Assembly: GCF_002865645.1 (NCBI RefSeq)
Contig: NW_020194519.1
Coordinates: 679,542 to 743,541, forward strand
Direction: 5' to 3'
Length of the DNA stretch: 64,000 bases
Source: Hyaloscypha bicolor E
Taxonomy: Eukaryota; Ascomycota; Leotiomycetes; Helotiales; Hyaloscyphaceae
Shown: piece by piece, positions 1 through 13,435 of the stretch
How positions within the stretch are numbered: the stretch's first letter is position 1
Layout: every line of letters begins with the position of its first letter
The notes under the pieces: generated by a model
Seen by the model: the letters and a program-made list of their open reading frames with translations, nothing else
Databases searched by the model: none
Told to the model about the DNA's origin: nothing
Translations under genes and position numbers: made by a program

Positions 1-681
1 TTATAGTATTAATATACTTAGTATTATAGTTAAATAGCTATTCTAAAATCTTAATTATTCTAGCGTTTTTAGAAAGCCTTTTATAATATTCTTTAAGTCT
101 ATCTAGTTTTAGATAAAGCTTTTTTGACTTCTTTCTAATATTTTCTGTCTCTATAGAATTCTTAGTAATATGGTTTTATAGAAGGGTATTAAGACTAGTA
201 TCTAGTATATTAAGAAAAATATTAGAAAGTAATTAATATAAATTAAGAAAGAATAATAGAAAATTTTATTATTACTAATAATTAGAAAGGTATTTTTTGT
301 AAATATTAGAAATAATAGGAAATTTGGAATAGAATAATAAGAATTTATAGAACTTAATAGAAATTAATAAAACCTAAAATTATACTAATTAAAATCGTAT
401 TTATTAAGGTAAGAATATACTAATTAAATTTTCTGGAATACTATAATACTACCTAATATTATTAATTTATTAAACTCTCTAATTATATATAATAATCCGG
501 TATTTTCTAAACTACTAAATTAGTATTTTATTACTATATTATTTAATAAGCTTATATAGTCTAAATATAATTATTTAAGAATTAATATATTATATCTCTA
601 GTTATAGCCTACTAGTTACTTTAGGAACCTTAGGATATTATATATAAGCTAGCTTCTATAATATTATCTTTACTTAATATA
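1..681. other. RIP-degraded AT-rich DNA, no gene seen
   Basis: Very AT-rich sequence with frequent stops in all frames and almost no CA or TG dinucleotides, as left by repeat-induced point mutation. I find no readable coding frame, RNA or repeat boundary. It is probably the edge of an older repeat that continues to the left of the window. Confidence 0.7.
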
Positions 682-689
682 GCTCTTAA
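682..689. repeat. Left target-site duplication of hAT-like element
   Basis: GCTCTTAA immediately before the left terminal repeat, identical to the 8 bp following the right terminal repeat. Confidence 0.85.
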
Positions 690-1831
690 TAGTGTGTTAA
701 ATAATTAGATTAGATTAGATTAATGGGCATTAATCTAATCTAATCAAGGAAATTTACCATTAATTATATTTGTGAGGTGTTTGTTGGTAGGCAATAAGAC
801 AATAGAATGAATCAGTGTGTTGTGAAACCACAGTGTTAAATTCAGTACAGAACTAATCTCTGTCCCTCCTGTGAGGTCCAGGGAAGCCCCCTCTAAATAG
901 GAGGCCCCGATGGCATACATACAATTAGTGATTTATAAGCCTAATGCATATGATGTAAACAGTGGTTGGTTGGGATATCGAAGGGCTGCCGAACTCCCTG
1001 ATCGACACCCGCGATATCCGAGGTTCGTCACATGCCCTTAAGTCACGTGCGACCCTGCACACATCACAATATTCTAATTATAATCTAATCAGATTAATCG
1101 ATTATTAATTAATTAATTAGATTAATGAAGCACGTGACTAGACACGTAATAGCGCTAGCCGTATCGGGAGCGCGCTTTACCGCATTAGGGCTACGGCAGC
1201 CTAGCGGCGGCCTGGGCCGCAGCTTACCAAGCTGTAAGGCACACAATAGCAGGGTGATATACAAGTAGTCAAGGTAAGTAAGCTTTAGAGTGACGCTTGC
1301 AGGTGTAACTGATTTCCAAGAGTTGATTCCAACAAAAGACTAATCGATGCCCCTTTCCAAAGCTAGAAGCGTCTCCCTACATATTCCCTAGTGCTTAGCC
1401 AAGCGTGCGAAGCCCTTTACTTAATTAGGAAATGCGATCTCATGCAAGCTTTACCCAAAATAGGAAACTAGATCCACGATATCTGACACCCGTCCATGCG
1501 CCATCACGTGCGCCCCTTACAGATAATCAGTTTATTATTATAGAAAAGGAGTAATTAGTTAGTTCTTAGCTTAATTTAGATTTTTTTATTATAATATTAT
1601 TAGTTAGTTATAAGGTTATTTAATAATTAATAAGTAAAAGTAAAGAGAAAAGTAAAAAAAGTCAAGAAACTCCGGTGTCACGTAATTAATCAAGCATTAA
1701 TCAGATTAATCAAGATTAATTAATCTAATCTAATTAAAAAAAGTCTGAATCACGTTAATCATAATCTAATCACATTAATCAATTAATTAATCGATTAATT
1801 TGATTAACGTGATTAATCCTTTAACACACTG
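690..1831. mobile_element. Non-autonomous hAT-like DNA transposon (about 1.14 kb)
   Basis: The element starts TAGTGTGTTAA and ends TTAACACACTG, so the ends are 11-bp inverted repeats with one C/T difference at the outermost base. It is flanked by an exact 8-bp direct repeat, GCTCTTAA. An 8-bp target duplication with TIRs of the (C/T)AGTG type is diagnostic of the hAT superfamily. Just inside both ends, and again near 1075-1130, lie many short ATTAATC/GATTAAT motifs. They resemble the subterminal transposase-binding repeats of hAT elements. No transposase frame is visible, so it would need a transposase supplied in trans. Base composition is far more GC-rich than the flanks, so the copy is young, low-copy or otherwise escaped RIP. 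Confidence 0.8.
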
Positions 1832-1839
1832 GCTCTTAA
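1832..1839. repeat. Right target-site duplication of hAT-like element
   Basis: GCTCTTAA immediately after the right terminal repeat, matching 682-689 exactly. Confidence 0.85.
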
Positions 1840-2849
1840 GATTTAAAAAATATTATATATATAGTATTATTACTTTTTCTTCTAGTAATATTCCGGTAGC
1901 TAGAATCCGAATATCTTTTTTAATATCTCGTATTTTCTCCCTAAATATTATTTATACGAATTAATAAAGCTATCTTAATTCTTTAAGGTACTAATATAAT
2001 ATACTATAACTATAGGCTATAAGTATATCCGAGAATAATTAACTTCCTTTATTAGAAGTCTAATATTAGTAAGACTAATATATAAAAATATAATTTCTCT
2101 AAAGTTTTTATTATTATTATTACTTTCTATATTCTTAGTATTTAGTTCTTCTATTATTCTAAATCTTCTTATCTAGTATATATCTTATCTATTATATATA
2201 TTAAGTAATTTATTATTTATCTAAAAATATTCTATTACTATCTTATAGAATAAGATAATAGTAGGATATATTAAGAATATTTCTTTACTAATTTAATTAT
2301 TCTCGAATACTTAAGCCTTAATTCTAGACTTCTTATTTCTAGGCTTTACCTATATATCTACTATTATTTAATAGTATCTTAGTATTAATTTAAGTATTTA
2401 TACTTCTTGGCTCTATTTCTTTGGGTTATTTATATTCGTTTATAGATATATTTATATATACTTATAGAAGCTACTAGAGATTTATTATAGTAAGAATCTC
2501 TTCCTATTTAAATAATAAGAGAATAATTTTCTAATAATTAGTAGCTTTAATTATTTATTTATAATATTATAATAATATATATAATATATTTATATTATAG
2601 ATATTTACTTAAAGTTTTATTCAGAATACATTTTTTTTCCTTATTATTACTAACCTAATTATATTATTAAACTATTCGAGAAATTATTATTTAAATAATA
2701 GAGATATAAATAAAAAGACTCTATATTATATACCCTAAAATAGATGCTTTTTTATATAATATAAGAGCTATTGGCTTATATTCTAATATTAATATTAAAC
2801 TAGAGAATTTAGAAGTTAAAAAGAAGTCTCTATTTTTTACTTTAGTAAT
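1840..2849. other. RIP-degraded DNA upstream of the AAA pseudogenes
   Basis: AT-rich, stop-riddled sequence that continues directly from the left flank of the hAT-like element. The right half may hold the N-terminal part of the BCS1-like gene that follows, but I could not read it with confidence. Confidence 0.5.
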
Positions 2850-3950
2850 TCTCTATAAATTCTTAAGAAGTTACTTAATAAGTACTATATTAAGTATACT
2901 AAGCTAATTTAGGGTAAAACCTATATTTATAAGCCATACCCTAAAGGTACCTGGATAAGGTCTATAATATCTAAATTAAGATATATCTCGACTATTATTC
3001 TTAATAAGAATAGGAAAAGAGAGCTACTAAATAATATTAAGGACTTTTTTAATCCGGTATCCTAATAATAGTATTCCGATTATAATACTCTCTATTAATA
3101 AAGTTACTTATTATACGGATTTCCTGGAACTAGAAAATCGAACTTAAGCTTAGCTATTACTAGTAATTTTAATTTGAATATCTATATCCTTAATCTTTCT
3201 ATTATTAGTAAAGCTATCCTAAAGCACTTATTTAATAGTTTTCCAAGTTACTATATTATTCTTTTGAAAAATATTAATATTATTAGCTCGAATCGAGATA
3301 CTAAAACCGAGGGCTTTTATTAAATTATAACTAGCTTTCTCTCCCGAATAAGTAAACCTATTAGTAAAAAGGTATTTTTATTCTCTATCTTAAATATTAT
3401 TAATAGTATTAGGTTATAAAAAGGCCAAATCCTAATTATAACTACTAACTATATTATATGCCTTAATAAAATACTTATATAACCTGGCTATATAAATAAA
3501 AAGATTAAGCTTAGGCTTACTAATAATATAATAATAGCTAATCTCTTTTGTCTCACCTTTAAGCTAGTATAAAACATTACTCTTCCTAAGAATACTTAAT
3601 TAGGAAATAATATAAAGGTCTATAAAGCCGCTATTATTTAGAGAAAAAAGGCCGAGAGAATTAAATAATTAGTAAAAAAGTTTACTAGTAATATACTAGA
3701 GCTAAAATTTAGCCTAGCGAAAATTTTCTCGTTTCTTATAAAATATAGGAAATTACTAAAGGAAGTTATTAGTAATATAGAGAAACTTATTTCGAAGCCT
3801 ATTAAAGTAAAGTTAAAGCTATTAAGAATATCTAAAAATACTAAGCCTAAAAATATTTAGTTAGTATATATTTAATAAAGTATAAATAAAACTTTACTAA
3901 TAATCTATTTAGATAAAATAAGGAATCTTTAATAATAAAAGTCTTAATTA
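2850..3950 (+). pseudogene. BCS1-like AAA ATPase, destroyed by RIP
   Basis: BCS1-type proteins are membrane-anchored AAA ATPases of the mitochondrial inner membrane that help assemble complex III; fungi carry many divergent paralogues. One + frame reads through the family landmarks in order. A conserved basic segment precedes the ATPase near 2920-2990, with the PKGTW and LRYISTIIL motifs. The Walker A remnant YGFPGTRKS lies at 3114-3140, where GKT has become RKS. The Walker B remnant LLKNINII at about 3256-3290 has lost its acidic residues. Further on come the ITTNY sensor segment and a PGYINKKI arginine-finger region, where RPGR is expected, near 3480. In-frame stops fall where Arg, Trp or Gln is expected. 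The start was not located. An AAA/DUF7025 pseudogene follows on the same strand. I am confident of the AAA/BCS1 assignment but not of the ends. Confidence 0.7.
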
Positions 3951-4129
3951 AGATAATTCAAACCTCCTTATCCTTTATATTACTAAGTAGCCCGAATCTA
4001 TTACTTTCTAAGTACTTTAATATCTCGAGTAATACTTAAGAATTAGTTAAAGCTATTATAAATATAGAGATAGCCTTTAGTTATTTCCTAAACTATACCT
4101 ATATATTCCCTGAGAATACTTTAAAGGCG

Positions 4130-6620
4130 ACCCTAATTAAGCCCTATTTATAAACTACCGGTTTTATATTTTTAGTAAACTAGTTATTAATATAGGTTAT
4201 AATTATTAAATATATTTAATAGTTCTTGGATATTCTTAACTTACTTAGTACTAAGTAAGAGCCTTCTTTCCCTTTTATAAAGCCGTTTAGTAAATCGGGA
4301 GAACTAAAAGCTTATATTTCTAGGCTAGAGTTTAAGACTATTAATAAAGTATATATATCTAAAATTATATAAATCCAAGTATACTAATATAATTCTATTA
4401 TATATAGTTAAAATAAAAATATATATAAGTATATAATTAAGGAATTACTAAAACTAGTAAATAAGACTAATAAATTCAATTAATATATATTTGTTATTTA
4501 TACTCGGATTAGTTAGTATATTTGCTCTAAATAGCTCTATATATTTATAAAGATACCCTAGATAAGAAAGTATTAATTTATATTATTTATATTAATATTA
4601 AATTAGAATAAATATAAGATATTTTAAGAATAATTCTAAAAAGTATTTACGAAATTAGTACTAATAAAAATAAGCCTTCTATAAGCTTTCTTTCTCTAAT
4701 TATATAAAACTAATTACTAATCTGAGGTTAGATTAAATAAAATCTCTTATATTACTATTTTCCTGAACTCTAGTTATACTAAAGTAATACTAATTCTCTT
4801 AACCTAATATATATAGAATATTTTAACTTCTTTATCTAGTATATTAAGGCTATTTATATAAATACTAGAACTCGTTTATTACTACTTCTTATAAGTAGTA
4901 AGATCCTATATAACCTACTCTAGACTCTTTTTAAGCTAAATATATTTACTTATATTATATATCCCGGAATAAAAAAATAAAGATATATTAAATATAACTT
5001 TAGTAAAGAGAGAATTATATCTAATAAAATAGTATATTTCTATATTAAGGGCTACTATATTAACTTTAATAAGAAAATATTTAGTAAGGTTTCTATTAAT
5101 ATAGGTATTTTGAAATTTTATAGATTAAAATCTATTAATTCTCTTAATATTTTTCCCCTATAATACTATAATAATACAAACTAGGTTAGAGTAAAGCTAG
5201 TTAAGTATAATTAGAAGTTTGGCTCTTTAAAAAATATTAGGTATTTCTAGTATAGTAATATAGTATTCCAAATAGTATAAGAAAAGCTAATTATAATATT
5301 TATCTTAAATAGAATTATAATTAATATATTCTAGTTCCAAAAAATTAACCCGAACTATATAAAGCCAAGCCTAATTAGGATAGCTAATAGCTAGTAATAT
5401 AATTCTAATTCTATTAATCTCTAGTTTAATAATAGTAGTCTGCTTTTACTATTACTTTTGAGAACTAACTAAATTAAGATTAATAATATAGATATTAATA
5501 TATAAGATAAAAATAATTTAATTATTTATAGTCTAATAGTTCTAGAATATAGTCTGGATAATAAGTTATAGTATAAGAATCCCGTCTAGTAATAAAATAG
5601 TTATAAAGCTAATTAAATCTTATATAATAAAGTTTATAATTAATAATATTACTAAGATTAGCTAAAATAATTTATTTTAGAATTACTTTATAATAGAGCC
5701 CAGATAAAAGAAACTTATTCTAGCTCTTATAATATTCTATTTATAGTAAATACCCGATTATTTATTTAATAATATTATTATAGAAAAGAGTTATAGTCTA
5801 ATTATATTTTTCTAGTATAATACCTAGCTTTTACTATATTTTTCAAGTCTATTAATATATATACTAATAGATTACTTAAAGTCGGTAAAATACTAATTAT
5901 AGAAGTACTATTAGAGTACTTCTAGAAACCGCTTTATATTATAGGTATTTCTCTCAGAGATATTACTTTCTATACTAATATTTTATAGATATTTACTAGA
6001 GATCTAAATAATAATATAGTAAAGCTTAAAAAATAGCTTTTACTTATCTTTAAGCTTACTAATTACTAAAATACTTTACTTTTTCTTAATAAGGCTAATA
6101 TATTTTTATATAAATATAATATGAATTATATCTATAATTCTCTTATTTTAGTATTCCTATATAAATTGAAATATTATTAAGGAATTATACTTCTTATTAC
6201 TAATTAAGTTAGGGATTTTAATAATATAATCCGAAATAGAATCTATCTTATACTTTAGTATAGCTCTTTAGGTATTAATATAAAAAGAGGAATCTGGAAA
6301 ACTTTTCTTTAAAATATAATTATAACTAAAAGAAAAGCAGACTATAGTAATAAGAATCTTAATAATCTTATAAGGTATAATCTTAATAGTTACTAGATAA
6401 GTACTTGTTTTATAGAAGTTATAAGTTTATATACTAATAGGTTTCTTTTTTAGATTAGAAATATTATTCGAATAATATATATCTTAGTATTTTAGAAAAG
6501 AACTATAATATTTTATTCTTACTTGGAAATTATTATTAATTCGGGTAAGGAATTTGAAACTAATACTAGTAAAGGCTCTTCTAATAATATATAATCTTAT
6601 TTATAATTATCTTATATTTG
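4130..6620 (+). pseudogene. AAA ATPase with DUF7025-type N-terminal half, destroyed by RIP
   Basis: This matches a large fungal AAA+ family of unknown cellular role whose N-terminal half carries a DUF7025-like domain. The LFKLNIFTY segment (4930-4960), the YINFNKKIF and KFYRLKSINSLNIFPL segments (5050-5160) and KINPNY (about 5340) match that half. The AAA core follows. Walker A lies at 5869-5892, where GPPGVGKT is expected but only VGK survives and the Thr is now Ile. KPLYIIGIS lies near 5930. A Walker B remnant LLFLNKANIF near 6070-6100 has Asp and Glu replaced by Asn and Lys. The sensor segment ITN.VRDFNN lies near 6200. A C-terminal KEFETNTSKGSSNNI closes the frame at about 6550-6590. All catalytic changes are C-to-T or G-to-A. 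The start is uncertain, and an intron cannot be excluded. Confidence 0.72.
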
Positions 6621-6829
6621 GGCTATATATTAATAAGTTTAAAATAAACTTAGGAAAGTTTACTAGATTATAAATATAGGTTATCTTTTATTTTACTAGG
6701 TTTTAATAGCTTTTGAGAAATTATATATTAAGAAATTATATAATAAATATAATAATATATTTTATTTCTATATTTATATTATAGTTTCCTTATATAATTA
6801 GAATAAAAGAACTAGCTTGTTTTATAAAT

Positions 6830-7700
6830 ATTATATTTATCTAATTAAGTTCTATACTATATTATTTAGGGAAAGAATTCCTAGTAAAGTACAGGCTACT
6901 TATAATAGCGGGCTATATTCTCCCAAGTATTATAAATATAAGCCCTTTCTCTAGGTATTACTAGCTATCTTAGCCATTTCTTTACTATTTATTTAATTCT
7001 AGTTCGACTTTTAAACCTTTCTACTATATTATTCTAACTCTATAATTATACTTATATAACTAATACTAAGCCAACTTTATTAAATATAGCTTTAAATACA
7101 ACTCTTAAATAGAACCAGAATAAACCTATATTTGGAAGACTAGAAATAAGGCAGCCTAAGAGAGGCTATAGTAGGTTATCTAAAGAAATTATCTATAAGC
7201 TCTACCTATTATAAATAGGAAATACTAAACTAATTAGTATTAACTTATTAAGTATAATCTCGGATAAGAAACCCGGTTTATAGAAATAAAAGATATATAG
7301 GCTTATATAATCTAAGAATCTTAATAGTAAAGACCTATAGATATTAATTAGAGAAAGTCTCAATATTCTTTTTTAGGCCCAGGAGAATTACTAATATATA
7401 ATAATAACTATTATTAGAAAAATAAAAGCCCAAAATAGTAAATTAATTACTAAGTTATTAGAGCTTCTAGATTTCTAAATATACTAATTAGTAGAAAAGA
7501 ATTATAAAGATACCGAGAACTAAGTATATATACTAGTTACTAATTTAATTAAAGGAATATAGGTATAATAATACTATATAATTGAAATAAAATAATATAT
7601 TTAGTAATATAAATAGAAGGAAATATAAATAAGAGAATGATTTCAAGTCTTAATAAAAGAGCTTTCTCCTAAACTAGAACAGAATTATATAATCTTTATA
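6830..7700 (+). pseudogene. Unidentified degraded coding trace
   Basis: One + frame carries a plausible protein with stops at probable Gln/Arg/Trp codons. It includes segments such as RNKAA.ERL, RFIEIKDI.AYII, YSFLGPGELLI (about 7350-7390) and VIRASRFLNI (about 7450). I do not recognise a family. It lies downstream of the AAA/DUF7025 pseudogene on the same strand and could be a separate gene or part of a larger captured segment. I judge it real because the frame has fewer stops than its neighbours and balanced residue use. Confidence 0.3.
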
Positions 7701-9650
7701 TATATAAAAATTCGGCTTTTTACTATTAAGAGCCTTAATTATATAATCTAAACCTTTAGCCAAATCATATATTATATATTAATTATTATCCTCTATTATT
7801 ATTACTAACTCTCTATTAACTAAAAGTTTAGTTATTATTCTATATTCTAAGCAAGTAAAATAATATAATAGTATCTGGCCAAGCTTATTTACTAATTCTA
7901 TTTTAGTTCTATAATTAATTAGTAAGTTAATTACCTTTTAATATATATTATATATTATTACTATTATTTATATATATATACTTATATTTATTATATAGAA
8001 TAATATTTATAAAACTAAGTATTCTATAATAGAAATATATTTCCTATATAATTAGCTAGCCCTAGTATACTTGCCTATTTTATTACTAATACTCTTATTT
8101 TATTTTTAACTTATATTTACTATAATAGAAATTCGCCCGTACTATAACCTTATATACAATAATTTAGTAATTATAAAAATTATATTACTGGCTTTATAAG
8201 TAATAAACTATAATAGAGATATAAAGCTTATATATAATTTCAAGTTCTTATTAGAATAAGGCAATTTATATATTAGATAAAAGAAGCTTAGAATAGAATT
8301 ACTTTAAAAGTACTATTTCCTTAAGAAATATATTTAAAGATTAAATTATAAATCTATTAATTCCATAATACTATTACTTATAAATACTAATTCTGACTCT
8401 TATAGCTAGATAATAAGAAGCCTTATTCTAAGGAACTATCTAGAAACCCTAGGTAATTTTTCTAAGTCTTTTAGAACTATAACTTGGCTTAAGAATATTA
8501 TTTAGAGAGCCCTTAATTATTCTCTTATATTTCTTAGAAAGAGAACTTAACTAAAGAGTATTATTTTTAAGAAATATCTAATAATCTCTAACTATTTCCT
8601 TAATTACCCGGTCTGGATCTATCTTATTATCCTATTTACTAACTAGAAGTCTAATTATTTGCCGCTTAATATTATATATAGCTATTAGGCTATAACTTTA
8701 TCTGTTTCTTTACTAGGAAGTAGGCTAGCTACTAGATTAGTATATAATAGTCTATTAGGCTATATATACTTATTATTTTAGTATATCCGAAACTCAAGTA
8801 CTTAAACTCCTCTTATAGTAAATTAGTATTGCCTTTAAATAACCTGCCCAAATTTATTTATTTCTACTATTTATCTTACTAGAATAAACTTTATTTTATA
8901 ATAAATAATCCTATAGCTTATTATTAAATTATAATAATATATTATTTTTATTTGTTTATTAATCTCAAATAATATAAAATAGTCGGTATTAATATTTAAT
9001 AAGTAAATATATATCTATAGGCTATTAGGATTACTTTTACTTTTATATTTATAATTATTAATCTTTTTTCTCTAGTAATATAAGAAGTTCGAGAAAGATA
9101 TAATCTTATTATTTGCTTCTTTCTTATAGAAAGAAATACTAAGACTAAATCTTATAAATACTAGCCTATTAGTTATTTCTAAAATAGCTATAATATCCTA
9201 GTAATTAAGCTATTTTCTAGAATAGAGCCTATTAAATATATTATATAATAGTTTAATTATATTATTTACTATAATAGAATTATTATTATTAAATATATAC
9301 TTACTAAAAATATAGCTAATTCCTTTAATAACTTAGCTAATAGTAGTATTTAAATAGCCTTATAGTACTAGTTCCTCTTATTTAAATATATTATATTAGT
9401 ATATATATCTAAAACCCAAACTAGATACTAGCTTACTTTCTCGAGACTATACTTAGTTTATAGGCTTGAGACTTCCTCTAATAGTATAATAAAATATAAT
9501 TCAAGTAAATTAAAGAGGCAAGACGAGTTCGGTTACTTTTCCTTAGCTAATAGCTTTATTTATTTATTAAAAATAGAAAATAACTCTATTTTTTATAAAT
9601 CTGCCTAAAATAATATAGCTATCTTATTAATATTTTCTTTACTTATCTTT
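7701..9650. other. RIP-degraded DNA, no family recognised
   Basis: Dense stops occur on both strands at roughly the rate expected for random DNA of this AT content. I tested frames on the + strand around 8600-9650 and found no run that stands above that background. Confidence 0.5.
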
Positions 9651-12300
9651 ATATAGGTTCTAGTAATATACTTAAGGTTAATTACTATTATAATATATAT
9701 ATTATAAGACATATTATATATCTGGATTAAAGAGAATTCTAAGATAGGTTATCTAGATTAGTTTATATAATATTTGCCTTTTATAGAAAATATTATTAAG
9801 CCTCTTTCTTCTTATATTAAAGATTCTCTTCTAGATACTAGCCGAATTTACTAATAAAGAATAATTTTTATTATTCTTAGAGGCGAGTTTTCCCGGGCTT
9901 TCTATAACTATAGTATTAGGTGCCTTCTTTAGGTATTTATCTAGAACTATAGTAGCCAGACGTTTTTTGAGTATTTCTTGTTTTATAGGAAATAGTACTT
10001 TCTTAGCTTATTTAAGCTCTATATTATATTATTCTAAGATATTTATTTATTCTATTATATTAAGGATAATTACTTCCTTAAAATAAATATATCCTGCTTC
10101 TAGTATATTAATTTATATAGAGACTAACTAAGTTATTAAACTACTTGTAATTTATATAGAACCTGGCTATTCTACTATAGTAGTTATAGCCGGTATTTTA
10201 CTAAAGCTAGGCTATAATATACTAAGGATTCTTAAATAGACTTCTATTAGTATTCTCTAGCATTTACTTATCTTATAAATAATATAAACTACTTTAATAA
10301 CTATATTAGTTAATATAGGAGCCTTTCTAGATAAAGAAAGAAATAGTATAGTTTAGCTATCTTGAATTAGAAGTAATTATTCTATTCTTAATAATAATAA
10401 TAGATTTCTTTCTAGTAAGGCTATTATTATCTTATCTAATAAGAAGGTAGTTTAGTTACCTTTAGTTAGAGATAATAGAACTTCTTTATTTACTATAGGT
10501 ATAAATAGGGCTATATATAGTATCTAATTATTAAATAGAGGTAATTAGAATCCTTTACTAATTTATTATACGGGTATAAATAAAAGAAAAGCTAGTTCTA
10601 TTTCATATAATAAGAAGGAAGCTAATATAACTTAATTATTAGATACTTTTCTATTAATTTCTAATAAGGCTATTTCTTACTATTTTGCCTTACTTAGTAA
10701 AAGAGAATAGATAGTAGTCTTATTATCCTCGGTTAGCTTATTAAGGGCTACTAATAGCTATTTATAGACAGGATTTATCTTAGTACTATTATTACTATAT
10801 ATAGCTTTTAGCTAATAAAGTACTAACTTATTACTTATAAATAATAGAAAGAGGCTATAGGCAAAAGACTAGCCTTATATTTCTTCTTAAGGAACTTCTT
10901 TAGTAATAATCTCTGAAATATCTTTCTTATATTCTGGAAGAAGTTTCTTTATTATAGGGCTATTACTACTCTAGTTAATAGTTATATCTTTATAGCCGGA
11001 TTAATATATAACCGAGTTATTACTAACTTAAGAGCTATTACCAGAAGCTTTATATAAATCCCTAGGTCTGTTTCTAGAGATATATACCTGTATTTATATC
11101 TTAGAGGGCTTTAGAAGCTAATAAGTAAGATCTCTCTTTTTCTTTTTTAATAGTCTTTTATTTTAAACTTTAGGTTTAGAATTATTCCTAGAGTATTTAA
11201 GGATTTCTTAGATAAGATATTAAGTAATAAATAGTGCCTTTATATATAAATCCTATATAAATATTAAGAACTATAATTAGTAATTAGCTTTCCTAAAAAA
11301 ATAGAATAATATTCTTTAACTTACTTTTAATCCAGATTAGATATTCTTTAAAGAAGTTATAGTAAAGACAAATTATCTAAATAGGTATATAGGATCTTTA
11401 ATTACCTTATTAGATTTAATAATCTTATCCTATAAGTAACTTGAGAAATCTTACTAGATATTTATTATTAAAGTAATATCTAACTAAGATTTAGTAAGTA
11501 AGTTACTTATATTTATTATAAATATTCCGTACTTAGAAATAAAGGATATATTTAAATTAAGAAAAATAATTAGTATAGCTACTAGGGATTACCTAATATT
11601 AAGTACTTATATTCTCTATTAGTAAGGCTATTAAGATATTATATTACCTTACTTTTAGCTAAATCCTAGACAGGTACTATAGCCTAGCTATTTAGAATAT
11701 CTCGGATATAATATATTTTATTAGATAAATAGAATAGAACTATCTAATACCTATATTCCTAAACCCTTTATAGATAATATTACTTAATATAATATTATAT
11801 AATACTAGGCTATTTATAATACCCTAAAGGAGGTTATATACTATTATTTGCTCTTTCCTATTATAATTTAGGAGGCAGAGGTATTAGTTCTAGTCTATAA
11901 TTATACTAGTCAAATTAGCTAAAGTTATTAGATATCTTTATTACTATTAAATAATATAGATAATATTAGATATATAAAGGCTAATAGCCACAAGACCCTA
12001 TATAAGAAGCATTTTGATTCTCTAGGTAGCCGAAATATATAGTAATAGCTAGTCTATTTAGTTTCTTACTACTAAGCCCAAAACTAGCCAGTTTTAATAT
12101 TTTATAGCCTTGGAATTCTACTAATAATTATTTCTGAGTCTTCTAGATATCTTGTCTTAAATATAAATAAAGAACTAGATTTAGTTATTAAATATATATC
12201 TTGGAAAGAAATAATAAACCTTTCGATTATTTAGTATCTTCCCTAATTAGTATACTAACTCTCGGATTAGCCTTAATATTATATCAAAAAAAAATATACC
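9651..12300 (-). pseudogene. Long degraded minus-strand coding trace, family unknown
   Basis: Reading leftwards on the minus strand, one frame between about 10330 and 9760 holds a coherent protein: PSFSKIPAITTIVE, INILEAGYIYFKEV, RLATIVLDKYLKKAPNTIV and IESPGKLASKN, with stops mainly as TAA/TAG at likely Gln positions. A second stretch, about 11830-11080, contains SIFLGKLITNYSS and LNILSKKSLNTLG in one frame. They may belong to one gene or element. I cannot assign a family. No RT, integrase or transposase motif was found here. Start, end and introns are unknown. Confidence 0.35.
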
Positions 12301-12360
12301 TGGCCTTAACTAGCTAATATAATAAGGAAGATTACTATTATATATAGTTCTAATAGAATT

Positions 12361-13170
12361 ACCTAGAGAGAAACTACTCTCGTATCTCTTTCCTCTCCTT
12401 TCTTTTCTTATAATCACCAAATTCTCTTCCTTATTATTACTGTCTTATAGCTATAGTATTAGCTAAGATTCTGCTAACCTATAGTTATTTCTCTAAGGTC
12501 CTAATTACTTCTTATTACTACTTCTTATATTAATAGGTGCCTTTAACTCCGTAATATCTATAAGCCTATTATATACTACCGTCCAAATCCGACCCTTCCT
12601 AATATCTTTACTTTATATATATATACTTACGCTAGCCCCTTTAGCTATTAGGTAGCTATCCTAATTATATAAATATAATATATTCTCTATTCATATTCGC
12701 AGACTTCCGTACTTCCTGGAAAAGCTCGTTATTTATATATAAGCAGATCCATATTATTAATAACCTCGCTTCCGTATCTTCCCCTAAAGAGAGTCTCCTT
12801 TAGATACTAGTTTCGAGATAGAATTTTCTAGCTCTTTAGTAATATTAATCTCTGTCTCCGGAATTAAGAGAATAGTATTACTTCTATTAGCGGTCGCTGC
12901 CTTAAAGCAGTCTATTAGAGTCAAGATATTTAGTTTAGTATTAAATAACCTTATATATTTTCTCATATATTTCACTACTATTTGCTTAATCTTAAAGAAA
13001 TTAGAGGGATCTATATTAAGAGTATAGGAGGTCCTTTAAATCCCTTATTCTTGAACCTTATATATAATATAAATAGAATATAATATCTCCCGAGCTAGTA
13101 AAATTAAATCCTATAGAAGTAAGCTTACTAAAATTAAGGGTGAAACGCCTGTATATTTACCTATTGCCCG
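12361..13170. other. Moderately RIPed segment with a short minus-strand frame
   Basis: Composition is less extreme than to the left, and CT-rich on the + strand. A 63-codon minus-strand frame (12975-12784) encodes a Lys/Glu/Asn-rich, possibly coiled-coil peptide ending ELENSISKLVSKGDSL. It has no recognisable domain. It may be the start of the degraded minus-strand gene further left, or chance. Confidence 0.3.
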
Positions 13171-13435
13171 CTAGTTTCATTACTTACTAGAGTCTATAAA
13201 TTATAGGTATTTGAGCTAGGGTCTATTATTACTAGTTCTTGACCCGATTATAAATTCGAGCCTGCTATCTCCTGCCCTATATCGTAATTACCTATCGGGA
13301 TTTATTAATATTATATATAACCCGCAAGAGAGAGACCGTCCTGGTTTCCTATAGCTCTACTAGAAACGAGACTCTCTATATTAATTTGTATATAACGCTT
13401 TCTAATTCACTCTAAATCCTTAAATATCTTCTCTT
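13171..13435. repeat. Direct repeat flanking the minisatellite, left copy
   Basis: This segment, including TTGACCCGATTATAAATTCG near 13239 and TTTGTATATAACGCTT near 13385, recurs with C/T and G/A differences at 14330-14560. The two copies, about 1.1 kb apart, bracket the pyrimidine-rich minisatellite. They could be degenerate ends of a small repeat element or simply higher-order units of the array. Confidence 0.55.

Noticed and set aside
8600..10230. Apparent long hydrophobic plus-strand frame
   Set aside because: Stop density equals random expectation for this AT content, and the minus strand reads as a better protein over its right half.
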